This document shows, piece by piece, positions 1-8,860 of a stretch of 28,378 nucleotides of DNA. How positions within the stretch are numbered: position 1 is the first letter of the stretch; every line of letters starts with the position of its first letter. Origin of the DNA: a virus; the IMG/VR virus record IMGVR_UViG_3300023178_000203, positions 1 to 28,378 of that record; one strand, 5' to 3'. The notes under the pieces were generated by a model that searched no databases, was not told the origin of the DNA, and saw only the letters and a list, made by a program, of their open reading frames with translations. Made by a program: the position numbers and the translations under genes.

Positions 1-87
1 TCATATATACAATAGTTATTTATTGGATATCCGCTGTTTTGGAATATGAAAAAGTTATTTTTCTTAAAATAAACAAAGGAGAACAAT

Positions 88-318
88 ATGGATTTTTTAA
101 AGAAAATTGGCTCATGGGCCGATGAATTAACAAAAATCGGTATTAGTATCATCGCTCTTGGAGTAGTACTTGAAGTATTATTCAAAGGTGCAAACATTCC
201 TTTCTGGCCAAATGTATCAGTAGTTGATAACATCATGGGTATATTGGGAAGTTTGAGTGCTGAAGGTCTATTAGGACTGGTTGGTGCTTTTGTACTTTAC
301 CACATTATTAAGAAGTAA
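88..318 (+). CDS. Small two-helix membrane protein
   Basis: This 76-aa protein is not recognised by family. It has a short charged N-terminus, a first hydrophobic stretch at about residues 17-32 (IGISIIALGVVLEVLF), a polar middle with two tryptophan/proline-containing turns, and a second hydrophobic stretch at about 60-74 ending in two lysines. It probably spans the inner membrane twice. The start is well supported by AAAGGAG six bases upstream of the ATG. A hairpin terminator follows at 357-381, so it ends its transcription unit. Small phage proteins with two membrane helices beside tail genes are sometimes holins, but nothing here proves that. A virion-associated membrane protein or a superinfection factor is equally possible. 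Confidence 0.75.
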   Translation: MDFLKKIGSWADELTKIGISIIALGVVLEVLFKGANIPFWPNVSVVDNIMGILGSLSAEGLLGLVGAFVLYHIIKK

Positions 319-356
319 ATTTTAAACTTAATAATTTCAGAACGCGTTAAGAACAA

Positions 357-381
357 AACCTCACTTCGGTGAGGTTTTTTT
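357..381 (+). terminator. Rho-independent terminator with UUCG loop
   Basis: Eight-base-pair stem AACCTCAC/GTGAGGTT closed by a TTCG tetraloop and followed by a T run. It lies about 40 bp after the small membrane protein gene and 7 bp before a late-promoter-like element. Confidence 0.9.
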
Positions 382-387
382 ATTCAG

Positions 388-398
388 TATATTTATAT
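388..398 (+). promoter_or_regulatory. Putative phage late promoter element, copy 1
   Basis: TATATTTATAT located 21 nt before the ATG at 420. It is one of six near-identical intergenic copies in the window. There is no TTTG -33 box at the expected distance, so it looks like a single-element promoter. It would drive the long tail/baseplate block from 420 onward. Confidence 0.6.
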
Positions 399-419
399 AC
401 AACATAATGTATAAAAATC

Positions 420-830
420 ATGAGTACAGATTTTGAATTATTTCCAGGAAAGAATCTAAGTGGATTGTTCAAGGATATCTACGATAACCAACAAAACAAG
501 AAACAAAGAATCTCAGAACTGATTGCTGAAATGAAAAAGGTAATCAGACATGCAGGTGATATGGCTGTTATTGGTCCTATTATCAAAGACCTTGTTGATA
601 CATCAGTAAAGAACGATGATGCACTAATCAAGATGGCTGCAATTGCCCAACGAATCATTGGTGCACAACACAAAGCAGAAGGAGATAGTGGATTCCTTTC
701 TGATGAAGAAAAAGAACAACTTCTAAAACAATTAGATGAAACCATCGCAGAAGTGGCCGATGAGCAAGATTTAAAGGTTGATGAACTTACAAACGAAATA
801 GAAGAACTTAAACAAAAGGTAAATAAATAA
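420..830 (+). CDS. Hypothetical helical protein, first gene of the tail block
   Basis: 136 aa, predicted from composition to be almost entirely alpha-helical, with a strongly charged heptad-like C-terminal third (about residues 100-136, rich in Glu, Lys and Leu) that should form a coiled coil. The N-terminus reads FELFPGKNLSGLFKDIYDNQ. I do not recognise the family. It is the first gene after a late-promoter-like element, and its stop overlaps the next start by one base (TAATG), so it is probably co-expressed with the gp5-like spike. A structural, chaperone or assembly role in baseplate formation is plausible from position only. No Shine-Dalgarno sequence is seen. Confidence 0.75.
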   Translation: MSTDFELFPGKNLSGLFKDIYDNQQNKKQRISELIAEMKKVIRHAGDMAVIGPIIKDLVDTSVKNDDALIKMAAIAQRIIGAQHKAEGDSGFLSDEEKEQLLKQLDETIAEVADEQDLKVDELTNEIEELKQKVNK

Positions 831-2077
831 TGGCAAATCGTTTAATACAATCACTTAGTTCAAGTAATACAAATAAAAGTATTAGACCAACTCAACTACC
901 AACTGGTCTTGTAGTTGATGTTATTCTTGATGAAACTCACGAAAGATTGGTAAAATACGAAGAAGCATTTAAAGAGCTATTTACAGATGGAAAAGATGCT
1001 GGTTTTAAAGTTGGTGCAGTAGTTGTTCAACCATATGATGATAGAATTTCAGAACCCGAAAATTTACCAATTTATTTACCAGAAGGTAGTGGCTTAGATT
1101 TTGAACTTCCACTTATAGGAGAAGAAGTAATTTTAACAACGATAGGTGGAAAAAAATATTACAAAAGATTTCCAGCAAGAACTTTAAATGTGGGTGATGC
1201 AAGACCAGAACAAATTGCTGGTTTATATCCTGAACAAAACAAAGAAGAAAAAAATCAATCATACTCAAGTGTTTCCCAAACCGGAACTCCTACTTCCAAT
1301 GTAAGTAATAGTGAAGAGTATAAGGTTGGAAAATATTTTGAAGAAACTCCTATTAATAAACTAAAACTTTATGAGGGAGATAGATTAATACAATCAAGAT
1401 TTGGACAATCAATACGATTTAGTGGATATAATAATGAAGATAAAGAATTTTCACCAACAATAATTTTTAGAAATAAACAAGCAGAACCTGAAACAGAAAT
1501 AAAAGAAGGTGATTTAATTGAAGAAGATATTATTAATGATGGTTCTACTATTGTACTATCAAGTAATAAATACAAATTGCCATTTGTACCAGGTAACAGA
1601 GATGTAAAAGTTGAAACAGCAGAATCTGCAGAATATTATGAAGCACCAGAAGAGTTAGACGGTAATCAAATTTTAATAAATAGTGATAGGATTATCTTAT
1701 CTTCAAAAACTCAAGAAATGATTTTCTTTTCCAAAGGAAATATTTCGTTTATATCGGATGGTAAATTTACACTTGATAATGGCCAAGATGGTGCTTCCAT
1801 TGATTTGAATGGTGAGTATAGAACTACAACTAATGATAACGATATGTACTTTTTAGGTGGGAGTGGGGATATATATCTTAATACTGAAAGTCAAGATGAA
1901 CCACTTGCAAGAGGTCAAACTCTAATTGATATATTAAGTGAAATACTTGATGAGTTACAAAAAGAAATTCATCCTACTCCAGCTGGTCCATCATCTCCTC
2001 CAACAAATGCATCGGCGTATGCGAAGATACAAAGTAAATTAGATACAATATTATCTACACAAAATTTTACAGAATAA
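830..2077 (+). CDS. 5: Baseplate hub/central spike protein, gp5-like
   Basis: 415 aa. Residues about 20-120 look like the OB-fold domain found at the top of gp5/VgrG-type spikes, including a PLIGEEVILTTIGGKKYYKR stretch. Around residues 185-215 it has QSRFGQSIRFSG...SPTIIFRN, a signature I associate with gp5-like hub proteins of T4-related phages. From about 270 to 360 it is beta-rich and repetitive (ILINSDRIILSS..., ISFISDGKFTLDN, DIYLNTES), as expected for an intertwined beta-helix needle. The C-terminus has a short helix followed by a Pro/Ser-rich tail. T4 gp5 (575 aa) carries an internal lysozyme. None is visible here, and the next gene carries the cell-wall-cutting domain instead. Start overlaps the previous stop (TAATG). 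Confidence 0.75.
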   Translation: MANRLIQSLSSSNTNKSIRPTQLPTGLVVDVILDETHERLVKYEEAFKELFTDGKDAGFKVGAVVVQPYDDRISEPENLPIYLPEGSGLDFELPLIGEEVILTTIGGKKYYKRFPARTLNVGDARPEQIAGLYPEQNKEEKNQSYSSVSQTGTPTSNVSNSEEYKVGKYFEETPINKLKLYEGDRLIQSRFGQSIRFSGYNNEDKEFSPTIIFRNKQAEPETEIKEGDLIEEDIINDGSTIVLSSNKYKLPFVPGNRDVKVETAESAEYYEAPEELDGNQILINSDRIILSSKTQEMIFFSKGNISFISDGKFTLDNGQDGASIDLNGEYRTTTNDNDMYFLGGSGDIYLNTESQDEPLARGQTLIDILSEILDELQKEIHPTPAGPSSPPTNASAYAKIQSKLDTILSTQNFTE

Positions 2078-2080
2078 AAA

Positions 2081-3481
2081 ATGTCTTTCGCTATATTCAA
2101 ACAAAATATGTTGAGTTATATGGGAAATCAACCAGGTATAAATTCCTATAATGATTTCGCAAAAAAACTTACTGATGAATATGATATGGCGGTTCGTAGA
2201 GGATACCAAACAATAAATCAAATACCTATTGCTAAAGATAACAAACCACTAATGCAAACGTTGGTTACTTTAGCTTGTAGTACTGCATTAAGTAAACGAG
2301 AGGGACAACATACTTTTATAGATGATATTGGAAAAGGAGTTGTTGGTTATTGGACAGGAGCAACTTTAATGACGGGAATTCCTCCAATCATACCAGCTAC
2401 AGGAGCTATACAAAACGTAACTACGGTATCCGCATTTGTAACTACACCTGGTCAGTTTCCAACTGTTGGTCCTTTAACTACTACAATGGATTCGGGTGTA
2501 TTTTTGGACAAGTTAATTAATGCAATGCAAATTCATCTTACATCAATCGAAGGTTTGTATATAACAATATCTTTATATCCTGGATTTCCTCTTGTACCAC
2601 CAGCACCTGGTATTAGAAGTTGGACTGGGTTTACAATACCTCCTGCAGGTCCAAGTGTTCCATTCGAACCACCACAGGCAGGTAATACACTACTTGGTGC
2701 TATTACAAAATTAGCATCTGCAATTCTTGAAGGATTGATAATGAGTGAGGCTGATAAACAAGAAGCTCAACGAGAGGCAGATGAGGCAGATGCTGTTGCA
2801 AACGATACATCCTTACCTCAAAATGGTAGAACATCTGCAAAAGAATATTCTAACTTAAAAAAATCTGAAATAAACACAGGAGAAAAAAATGCAGCAGCTG
2901 TTGAATTATCAGAAGAAGAATTGAAAGCTATTGAAGAAACCACACCACCTGAATATAAATGTGAACAAGGTACTAAGATTGTTGCAATTGCAAAAAGAGA
3001 TATTGGTATTTTAGAAACAGGTACACCTCCTGGTAAAAACTATGGCGGGTTTCCTGGTGGAGTTCAAAAAAATGAACGAGGTAGGATTGATGATATGTTT
3101 GATAATGTAGGATTGGATAATCAGGCTAAAGTTAAAAAAACAGGTAGTGGTTATTATTGGTGTGCTGCCGCTGTTGCAACTTGGTGGCAAGAAGCAGGTT
3201 TAGAAACACCAAGTGGTGGGGCAAGTTGTGATAATTGGATGAATTGGGGAAAACAAAACGGATATTGGAGTACCAAACCAAAAGTAGGTGCAGCTGTTTT
3301 ATATGGTTCACCCTCCGATGCACATCATATTGGTATTGTTGCTGGTGTAACTGCAACTGGTGGTATTATTACAATCGAAGGAAATACAAGTGGTGGTGGA
3401 TTTAATAGAAATGGATGTGGTGTATTTCAGAAAGTACCAAAAAAATATTTAGGATTTGTAAACCCACCTGATTGCTCATAA
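2081..3481 (+). CDS. Tail-associated lysin with C-terminal CHAP domain
   Basis: 466 aa in three parts. Residues 1-270 form an N-terminal region of unknown fold, with a Pro/Gly-rich stretch at about 165-205 that is probably structural. A charged helical linker covers about 225-290. A C-terminal CHAP-type cysteine peptidase/amidase domain covers about 300-466. Catalytic candidates are visible: Cys361 in YYWCAAAVATWW, His416 in DAHHIGIVAG, and Glu433/Asn435 in IEGNTSG. CHAP domains cut peptidoglycan, usually amide or cross-bridge bonds. It follows the gp5-like gene by 3 bp, so it probably supplies the local wall-degrading activity that T4 places inside gp5. Assignment to the virion rather than to lysis rests on this position and on the large N-terminal part. 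Confidence 0.8.
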   Translation: MSFAIFKQNMLSYMGNQPGINSYNDFAKKLTDEYDMAVRRGYQTINQIPIAKDNKPLMQTLVTLACSTALSKREGQHTFIDDIGKGVVGYWTGATLMTGIPPIIPATGAIQNVTTVSAFVTTPGQFPTVGPLTTTMDSGVFLDKLINAMQIHLTSIEGLYITISLYPGFPLVPPAPGIRSWTGFTIPPAGPSVPFEPPQAGNTLLGAITKLASAILEGLIMSEADKQEAQREADEADAVANDTSLPQNGRTSAKEYSNLKKSEINTGEKNAAAVELSEEELKAIEETTPPEYKCEQGTKIVAIAKRDIGILETGTPPGKNYGGFPGGVQKNERGRIDDMFDNVGLDNQAKVKKTGSGYYWCAAAVATWWQEAGLETPSGGASCDNWMNWGKQNGYWSTKPKVGAAVLYGSPSDAHHIGIVAGVTATGGIITIEGNTSGGGFNRNGCGVFQKVPKKYLGFVNPPDCS

Positions 3482-3499
3482 CCATAAACTCATAAAGAA

Positions 3500-3510
3500 T
3501 ATATTTATAT
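3500..3510 (+). promoter_or_regulatory. Putative phage late promoter element, copy 2
   Basis: TATATTTATAT, 24 nt upstream of the ATG at 3535, in the 53-bp gap after the lysin gene. Same motif as the other five copies, and the only intergenic gap of this size within the 420-16233 tail block. Confidence 0.6.
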
Positions 3511-3534
3511 TAAGATAAAAGAAAACAATTTATA

Positions 3535-4116
3535 ATGGATACTAAGAAATTAGCAAAATTAATTAAAGTAATTGTAGAAGCTGAAGTGGCTAAAAATCAC
3601 GAAAGATTTCTTACTAAAACCTTTCCTAAGATTTTAGAAGAAGAAGTATCTCGTAGAATGAAAGTTCTATCGGAGGAGAGGGGAGGTGTTGCTGCTTCCT
3701 CCACGCAAATCGTGGAAGAGGAAGTAGACCCATTTCAAATGGCAGAACAAGCACTACAAGAAGAAAGACAACAACCTAAAAAACAGTTTACAAAAAATGC
3801 TGTTTTAAATGAGGTACTAAATAATACAAAACCATTTTCAGCAGAACAAAGAAAAGGTGGAGTTGAACAAAAATCTGTATTAGATAAATTTCAACAACCT
3901 GTAAATGAAAGTATGGATAAAACAGTTTCATTTACTCAAACAACTGCAGGAGGTGGTCTTGAAAGCATGAGAGCTCAAATGGCATCTCAAATGGGTTATG
4001 GTGATATAAAAAGGGGACCAAGTAAAACAGGTCTTGGAGTTCAAACAGGATTGCCTGGATTAGATAGAATTTTAAACAGAGATAATTCAGAACTTGTTAA
4101 AAAATTTAAGAGATAG
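3535..4116 (+). CDS. Hypothetical protein between tail lysin and gp25
   Basis: 193 aa, not recognised. The N-terminal 45 residues are a lysine-rich amphipathic helix (TKKLAKLIKVIVEAEVAKNH). The middle is low-complexity and rich in Gln, Glu and Lys. The C-terminal part has Gly/Met-rich stretches (GGGLESMRAQMASQMGYGD) and ends in a basic KKFKR. No membrane segment or catalytic motif is seen. Its place in the tail block directly before gp25 suggests a baseplate-associated or assembly protein. It has its own late-promoter-like element upstream and no obvious ribosome binding site. Confidence 0.7.
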   Translation: MDTKKLAKLIKVIVEAEVAKNHERFLTKTFPKILEEEVSRRMKVLSEERGGVAASSTQIVEEEVDPFQMAEQALQEERQQPKKQFTKNAVLNEVLNNTKPFSAEQRKGGVEQKSVLDKFQQPVNESMDKTVSFTQTTAGGGLESMRAQMASQMGYGDIKRGPSKTGLGVQTGLPGLDRILNRDNSELVKKFKR

Positions 4117-4125
4117 GAATAACTG

Positions 4126-4557
4126 ATGGCTTATGTTCTTGATAGAAAAGTTGTAAAAGATACCAAAGAATTTAATGACTTTGCGTATGGTATAACCTTG
4201 CCTTTAAAAAGAGGTAATACGGGTTTCTTTGAACAATCTTTTTCTTCATTTGAACAGGCTAAGACAAATTTAAAAAATCTTTTGTTAACTAAACAAGGTG
4301 AAAGAGTAATGCAACCAAACTTTGGTACTGGATTACATTCTCTTTTGTTTGAACAAATGACAGATGATTTTGAAAATAAGTTAACAGAAACCATAACTAA
4401 GAGTGTTGGTTATTGGTTACCATATATAAACATAGAAGAAGTTGATATTAAAATGACTGATGAAATGAAAGATATGCACAGAGCAGATATGAACATTAAG
4501 TTTACAGTTGGTAACCAAATAGAAACACAAGAGATAACATTTAGAATTCAGGAGTAA
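4126..4557 (+). CDS. 25: Baseplate wedge subunit gp25
   Basis: 143 aa (T4 gp25 is 132 aa), matching the GPW/gp25 family. The family signature is present at residues 58-74, GERVMQPNFGTGLHSLLF, in which Glu59-Arg60 and Pro64 form a variant of the EPR core motif needed for sheath initiation. gp25 sits in the inner baseplate, joins gp6 to gp53, and nucleates polymerisation of the contractile sheath. The next gene is gp6, its direct partner in the conserved inner baseplate of contractile injection systems. An AGGA sequence lies 7 nt before the ATG. Confidence 0.93.
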   Translation: MAYVLDRKVVKDTKEFNDFAYGITLPLKRGNTGFFEQSFSSFEQAKTNLKNLLLTKQGERVMQPNFGTGLHSLLFEQMTDDFENKLTETITKSVGYWLPYINIEEVDIKMTDEMKDMHRADMNIKFTVGNQIETQEITFRIQE

Positions 4558-4563
4558 TAAAGG

Positions 4564-6582
4564 ATGGCTTTAAATAGTGTAACAAAAAGAAGTAATCAAG
4601 GGAGAGATATAAAATATCTTAATAAAGATTTTGCTAAATTCAGACAAAATCTAATTGATTACGCAAAAGCATATTTCCCAAAAACTTATTCTGATTTTAA
4701 TGAATCATCACCAGGTATGATGTTTATTGAAATGGCATCATATGTGGGTGATATACTTTCATACTACACAGATGATACTTTAAAAGAATCATTGATGTTG
4801 TATGCAGAAGATAAGGAAAATGTTATTGCATTGGCCTCTTATTTAGGATACAAACCAAAAGTAACTTCACCTGCTATTGTTAAACTATCTGTTTACCAAT
4901 TAGTACCAGCTACTGGTAGTGGTAGTACAATACGACCAGATTATGATTATTCATTAAGAATTAAAGAAGGTATGGTATGTGAATCAAATGGTGGAATTAT
5001 TTTTAGAACAACCGAACTTTTAGATTTCAATGATGAAACAGATAGAGAAGTTGTTGTATATCAAAGAGATTCAAACACAAACGAACCAACACAATATCTA
5101 ATAAAAAAATATGTAAATGCAATTTCAGCTGAATTAAAAACAACATCTGTTCAGTTTGGTACTGCTCAACAATTTTCACAAATAAGATTAGCAGATACAA
5201 ATATTATTGATATCTATGATGTAAGAGATTCAAATGGAAACAAATGGTATCAAGTTCCTTATCTTGCACAAGAAATGGTTTATGTGGATTATCCAACTTC
5301 AGAACAAACAGATAAAGATTTAGCACAATTTAAAGATTCTGTATCAAGTGTTTTAAAACTTATAAAAACATCAAGAAGATTTACTACAAAGGTAAATGAA
5401 GATAATACAACTTCAATAATATTTGGAGGAGGTAACTCAACATCATCAGATGAAACATTAATACCAAACTTTAAAAATGTTGGATTAGGATTAAATTCAT
5501 CCATAGATAGATTGGGTGCATCATTTGACCCTTCTAATTTCTTAAAAACTAAAACATATGGACAGGCTCCTGCAAATACAACATTGACTGTTTCTTACTT
5601 AGTAGGTGGTGGAGTTGAATCCAATGTTGCTTCAAAAGAAATAACAAGAATTAATTCTATTTCGTTTGATGAAGATACGAGTGTATTTGGTTCGGCAGAA
5701 TTAGCACTTTATAACAGAATGAAAGCTTCTGTTGCAATAGAAAACGAATTACCAGGTAGAGGAGGTAGAGGTGCAGAATCTATCGAAGAGATTAGAGAAA
5801 ATTCATTAGCAAACTTTGGTTCACAAAACAGAGCGGTAACAAGAAAAGATTATCAAGTAAGAGCGTTATCGTTACCTCCAAAGTATGGTGGTGTTGCAAA
5901 AGCATATTGTGCACCAGATGGAGAGTTAGATAATAATTCACCTTCATCTATTTTAAATAATCCTGATTCATTAGAAGAATTTGCAGGATTAGTTCAATCA
6001 TTAGGAAAACAAAACCTAACAGAACAACAAACAAAAGATGAATTGAGAAAATTCTTAAGTGGAAAGAAAAATAACATAAACGAAAAGAATAATCCATTTG
6101 CAATTAACTTATATGTACTTGGATATGATTCAAGTAAATATCTAACATCATTAAATAAGGCTATTAAAGAAAATCTAAAAACTTATTTAGGAGAATATAG
6201 AATGTTAACTGATGGTGTTAATGTTATTGATGGGTTTATCATAAACATAGGTGTAGATTTTGAAATCAGAGTTTATGGTGGATATAATAAAAGAGAAGTT
6301 CTTACACGATGTATAAATGAATTGAAAGATTACTTTAACATCGATAATTGGACATTTAATATGGCAATCAACATTTCTGAAATAGAATTACTGATTGCAG
6401 GAGTAGAGGGAGTACAATCAGTACCTAAGTGTGAAATTACTAACAAGTGTTTAGGAAACTATTCATCGCATTCATATAATATACAAGATGCAACTAAAGG
6501 TAAAATGGTTTATCCATCTTTAGACCCATCTATATTTGAAGTGAAGTTTCCTAACAAAGATATTAAAGGGAGGGTTGTATAA
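4564..6582 (+). CDS. 6: Baseplate wedge subunit gp6 (baseplate J-like)
   Basis: 672 aa (T4 gp6 is about 660 aa). The N-terminus, YLNKDFAKFRQNLIDYAKAY...SPGMMFIEMASYVGDILSYY, is the typical opening of gp6/Baseplate_J proteins. The motif region around residues 400-440 (GRGGRGAESIEEIRENSLANFGSQNRAVTRKDY) is the most conserved part of the family. gp6 dimers form the ring that holds the hub and transmits the baseplate conformational change to the sheath. Start follows gp25 by 6 bp, with AAAGG immediately upstream. The stop overlaps the next start (TAATG), so translation is probably coupled. Confidence 0.92.
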   Translation: MALNSVTKRSNQGRDIKYLNKDFAKFRQNLIDYAKAYFPKTYSDFNESSPGMMFIEMASYVGDILSYYTDDTLKESLMLYAEDKENVIALASYLGYKPKVTSPAIVKLSVYQLVPATGSGSTIRPDYDYSLRIKEGMVCESNGGIIFRTTELLDFNDETDREVVVYQRDSNTNEPTQYLIKKYVNAISAELKTTSVQFGTAQQFSQIRLADTNIIDIYDVRDSNGNKWYQVPYLAQEMVYVDYPTSEQTDKDLAQFKDSVSSVLKLIKTSRRFTTKVNEDNTTSIIFGGGNSTSSDETLIPNFKNVGLGLNSSIDRLGASFDPSNFLKTKTYGQAPANTTLTVSYLVGGGVESNVASKEITRINSISFDEDTSVFGSAELALYNRMKASVAIENELPGRGGRGAESIEEIRENSLANFGSQNRAVTRKDYQVRALSLPPKYGGVAKAYCAPDGELDNNSPSSILNNPDSLEEFAGLVQSLGKQNLTEQQTKDELRKFLSGKKNNINEKNNPFAINLYVLGYDSSKYLTSLNKAIKENLKTYLGEYRMLTDGVNVIDGFIINIGVDFEIRVYGGYNKREVLTRCINELKDYFNIDNWTFNMAINISEIELLIAGVEGVQSVPKCEITNKCLGNYSSHSYNIQDATKGKMVYPSLDPSIFEVKFPNKDIKGRVV

Positions 6583-7646
6583 TGTATTATTTTGTAACGG
6601 CATCAAAAGATGCAACGATTTACTTACAACAACCAACACAAAACACAGGGTTGGATGAGATATTAGAAGTTTCTAAAACTTATTATGGAAACTTAAAAGA
6701 TATTGCTCACACACTAATCAAGTTTGATACAACATCACTTTCTCAATCAATAGTAAGTGGAGATGTAACTATGAGTTCGGCTGAACTTATTCTAAGAGAA
6801 GCTGATTCATCTGATGAAATACCAACAGATTACACAATATATGCATATGCGGTAACCCAATCATGGGATATGGGAATCGGTACAAGATTTGATGAAATCA
6901 GTACAGATGGTGTTTCTTGGGATAAAGTTAGAACAGGTGTTAATTGGATGACACAAGATTCACATTCAGCAGATACTACTGGCTCATTTAATGGTAAAGG
7001 TGGAACTTGGTTTACTGGTTCATATTCAACTCAATCATTTTCATACGAAACAACTGATATTGAAATGGATGTTATTGATACAATGACTTCGTGGATTAGT
7101 GGTTCTATACCAAACGAAGGATTTATTTTAAAATATTCATCTTCATTAGAAAATGATACAAATGATTACGGTCAATTAAAATTCTTTTCAAAAGAAACAA
7201 ATACTATTTACCAACCTAAATTGAGAATTGGTTGGGATGATTCTTCGTTCTCTACTGGCTCTTTAACAGAACTTACCGCTGATGATATTCATGTAACATT
7301 CAAAAGATTAAAGACCAGATATAAGCGTGGAAGTAAACCTGAAATCAGAGTTTTCGGTAGAGAGAAATATCCTCTCAAAACATACACCAACACATATTCT
7401 TACACAGATGTAAAATATTTACCATCTACTACTTATTACCAAATAAAAGATGTAATCACAGAAGAGATAATTATACCATTCTCAGATTACACAAAAGTTA
7501 GTTGTGATTCGAGTGGTAACTATTTTAAATTAAACTTAACAAGCTGGGAATACAATAGAGATTACTATATTGAAATTAAAGTAGATAGGGATGGTGTTAT
7601 AGAATACTTTGTAGATAAGGATTTAACTTTTACAATAGAGAAATAA
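6582..7646 (+). CDS. DNRLRE-like beta-sandwich baseplate protein
   Basis: 354 aa. Residues about 1-220 resemble a DNRLRE/CBM96-type domain. Visible elements are an opening ASKDATIYLQQPTQNTG, then the TLIKFDTTSL strand, a SSAELILREA strand, a YAYAVTQSWD strand and a TSWISGSIPNEGFILKYSS strand. Such domains are common in extracellular and carbohydrate-binding proteins of Bacteroidota and also occur in phage tails. The C-terminal 130 residues are a different beta-rich region. It sits directly after gp6, where T4 has gp7/gp8, so it is probably an outer wedge or fibre-attachment component. The domain call is by pattern memory and should be tested by profile search. The start overlaps the gp6 stop by one base. 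Confidence 0.65.
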   Translation: MYYFVTASKDATIYLQQPTQNTGLDEILEVSKTYYGNLKDIAHTLIKFDTTSLSQSIVSGDVTMSSAELILREADSSDEIPTDYTIYAYAVTQSWDMGIGTRFDEISTDGVSWDKVRTGVNWMTQDSHSADTTGSFNGKGGTWFTGSYSTQSFSYETTDIEMDVIDTMTSWISGSIPNEGFILKYSSSLENDTNDYGQLKFFSKETNTIYQPKLRIGWDDSSFSTGSLTELTADDIHVTFKRLKTRYKRGSKPEIRVFGREKYPLKTYTNTYSYTDVKYLPSTTYYQIKDVITEEIIIPFSDYTKVSCDSSGNYFKLNLTSWEYNRDYYIEIKVDRDGVIEYFVDKDLTFTIEK

Positions 7647-7647
7647 A

Positions 7648-8859
7648 ATGAGTTTACAAGATAGATTTAGAATAGATGAACTTGTTAAAAAAGGTTCAAA
7701 GGCAACGAAGATAGATACATCTAAAGGAATTGTTGTGCGTAAAGTTGATGGAAAGGAAGTAAAACCTGCTTCATTAAAAAAAGATAAACCATTTGGAACT
7801 GAACAAATTAGAGGAAAACAAATACAACCAAAATTAAAAACCGATTTATTAGAACCACAAGAACAAATACAGGAAGAACAAACATCATTTAGTGGTGAAA
7901 CATCAGCTCCTTTAGAAAGACCGTATTACGATGAAGAGCAATTACAAAAGGCAATTGATATAAAAGTTGATGAGTTAATAAAAGAAAAAAAACCACCAAG
8001 AGATAGGTATATTAAATATGAAAAATATGAAGATAAACTTACTGAAATTGAAAGATTAATAAATAAAAATGGTGAGTTAACAGTTGAAAATGCCGATTTA
8101 TCTGCTATAATATCAACACTTGAATCTGAAATATCAGATTTACAAAACCAAGTAATTGCTGCTGAAACATTAACACGAACTGTTCAATCAGAATTTGATG
8201 CTTTAACTAAACGATATGAACAACTATTATCTGATTTCCAAAACTCGGTTTTAAAAGGAACTAAAGAAGGAATAGAAAGAGTATCGTTAACTGCACAAAC
8301 ACGAGGGTTGGGTGCACAAAAAGAAACACTAGCATCTCAATTAGAATCTGAAAAAGAGATTGTTAAATCGTTACAAGCTGCAAATCAAACACTCCAACAA
8401 ACAATTGAAACAAACCAGCAAATTGCTCAACAACAGATTCAGGCAGCAAACCAACAAGTTAAAGCAGCTCAAGCAACAGCATCAACCGCGGCAAACTCTA
8501 AGAAGAAAAAAATTATTTGTAATGAACTTTATCATCAAGGGTATTTACCACAACACATTTGGGATGCGGATGAACGATGGGGTGATAAAAGATTCGTTAC
8601 AGACCCTAAGTTGGTTATTGGATATCAAATGTGGGCAAGAAAAGTTGTGGAGTTTATGAGAAGAAAACCTCAATACACTCCAATTATATATTTCTTATGT
8701 AAACCATGGACAGAATGGATGGCATATGATTTAGGTGTATTACCAAAAAATAATTTAAGAGGACAGTTTACTCAATGGGTGGGTAGATATTTCTCTTATA
8801 TGGTTTATGATTTATATGGTGGAGATAAACTTTACCAAAGATACTTAAACTCTAACTAA
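7648..8859 (+). CDS. Coiled-coil virion protein with conserved C-terminal globular domain
   Basis: 403 aa. Residues 1-110 are charged and low-complexity. About 110-285 is a long coiled coil (LTEIERLINKNGELTVENAD..., then Gln/Ala-rich QQIAQQQIQAANQQVKAAQA). Residues 288-403 form an aromatic-rich domain starting IICNELYHQGYLPQHIWDAD and including GYQMWARKVVEFMRRKP and KPWTEWMAYDLG. I have the impression that domains like this C-terminal one recur in structural proteins of marine T4-like phages, but I know no function for it. The long coil suggests a rod that bridges baseplate parts or fibres. The next gene starts 1 bp after the stop. Confidence 0.7.
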   Translation: MSLQDRFRIDELVKKGSKATKIDTSKGIVVRKVDGKEVKPASLKKDKPFGTEQIRGKQIQPKLKTDLLEPQEQIQEEQTSFSGETSAPLERPYYDEEQLQKAIDIKVDELIKEKKPPRDRYIKYEKYEDKLTEIERLINKNGELTVENADLSAIISTLESEISDLQNQVIAAETLTRTVQSEFDALTKRYEQLLSDFQNSVLKGTKEGIERVSLTAQTRGLGAQKETLASQLESEKEIVKSLQAANQTLQQTIETNQQIAQQQIQAANQQVKAAQATASTAANSKKKKIICNELYHQGYLPQHIWDADERWGDKRFVTDPKLVIGYQMWARKVVEFMRRKPQYTPIIYFLCKPWTEWMAYDLGVLPKNNLRGQFTQWVGRYFSYMVYDLYGGDKLYQRYLNSN

Positions 8860-8860
8860 G

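Noticed and set aside
1-87. 3' end of an upstream gene at the window edge
   Set aside because: Two frames are open from the left edge, one to a stop at 47-49 and one to 123-125, but the stretch is too short to tell coding from chance, and the second would overlap the strong ribosome binding site of the gene at 88.
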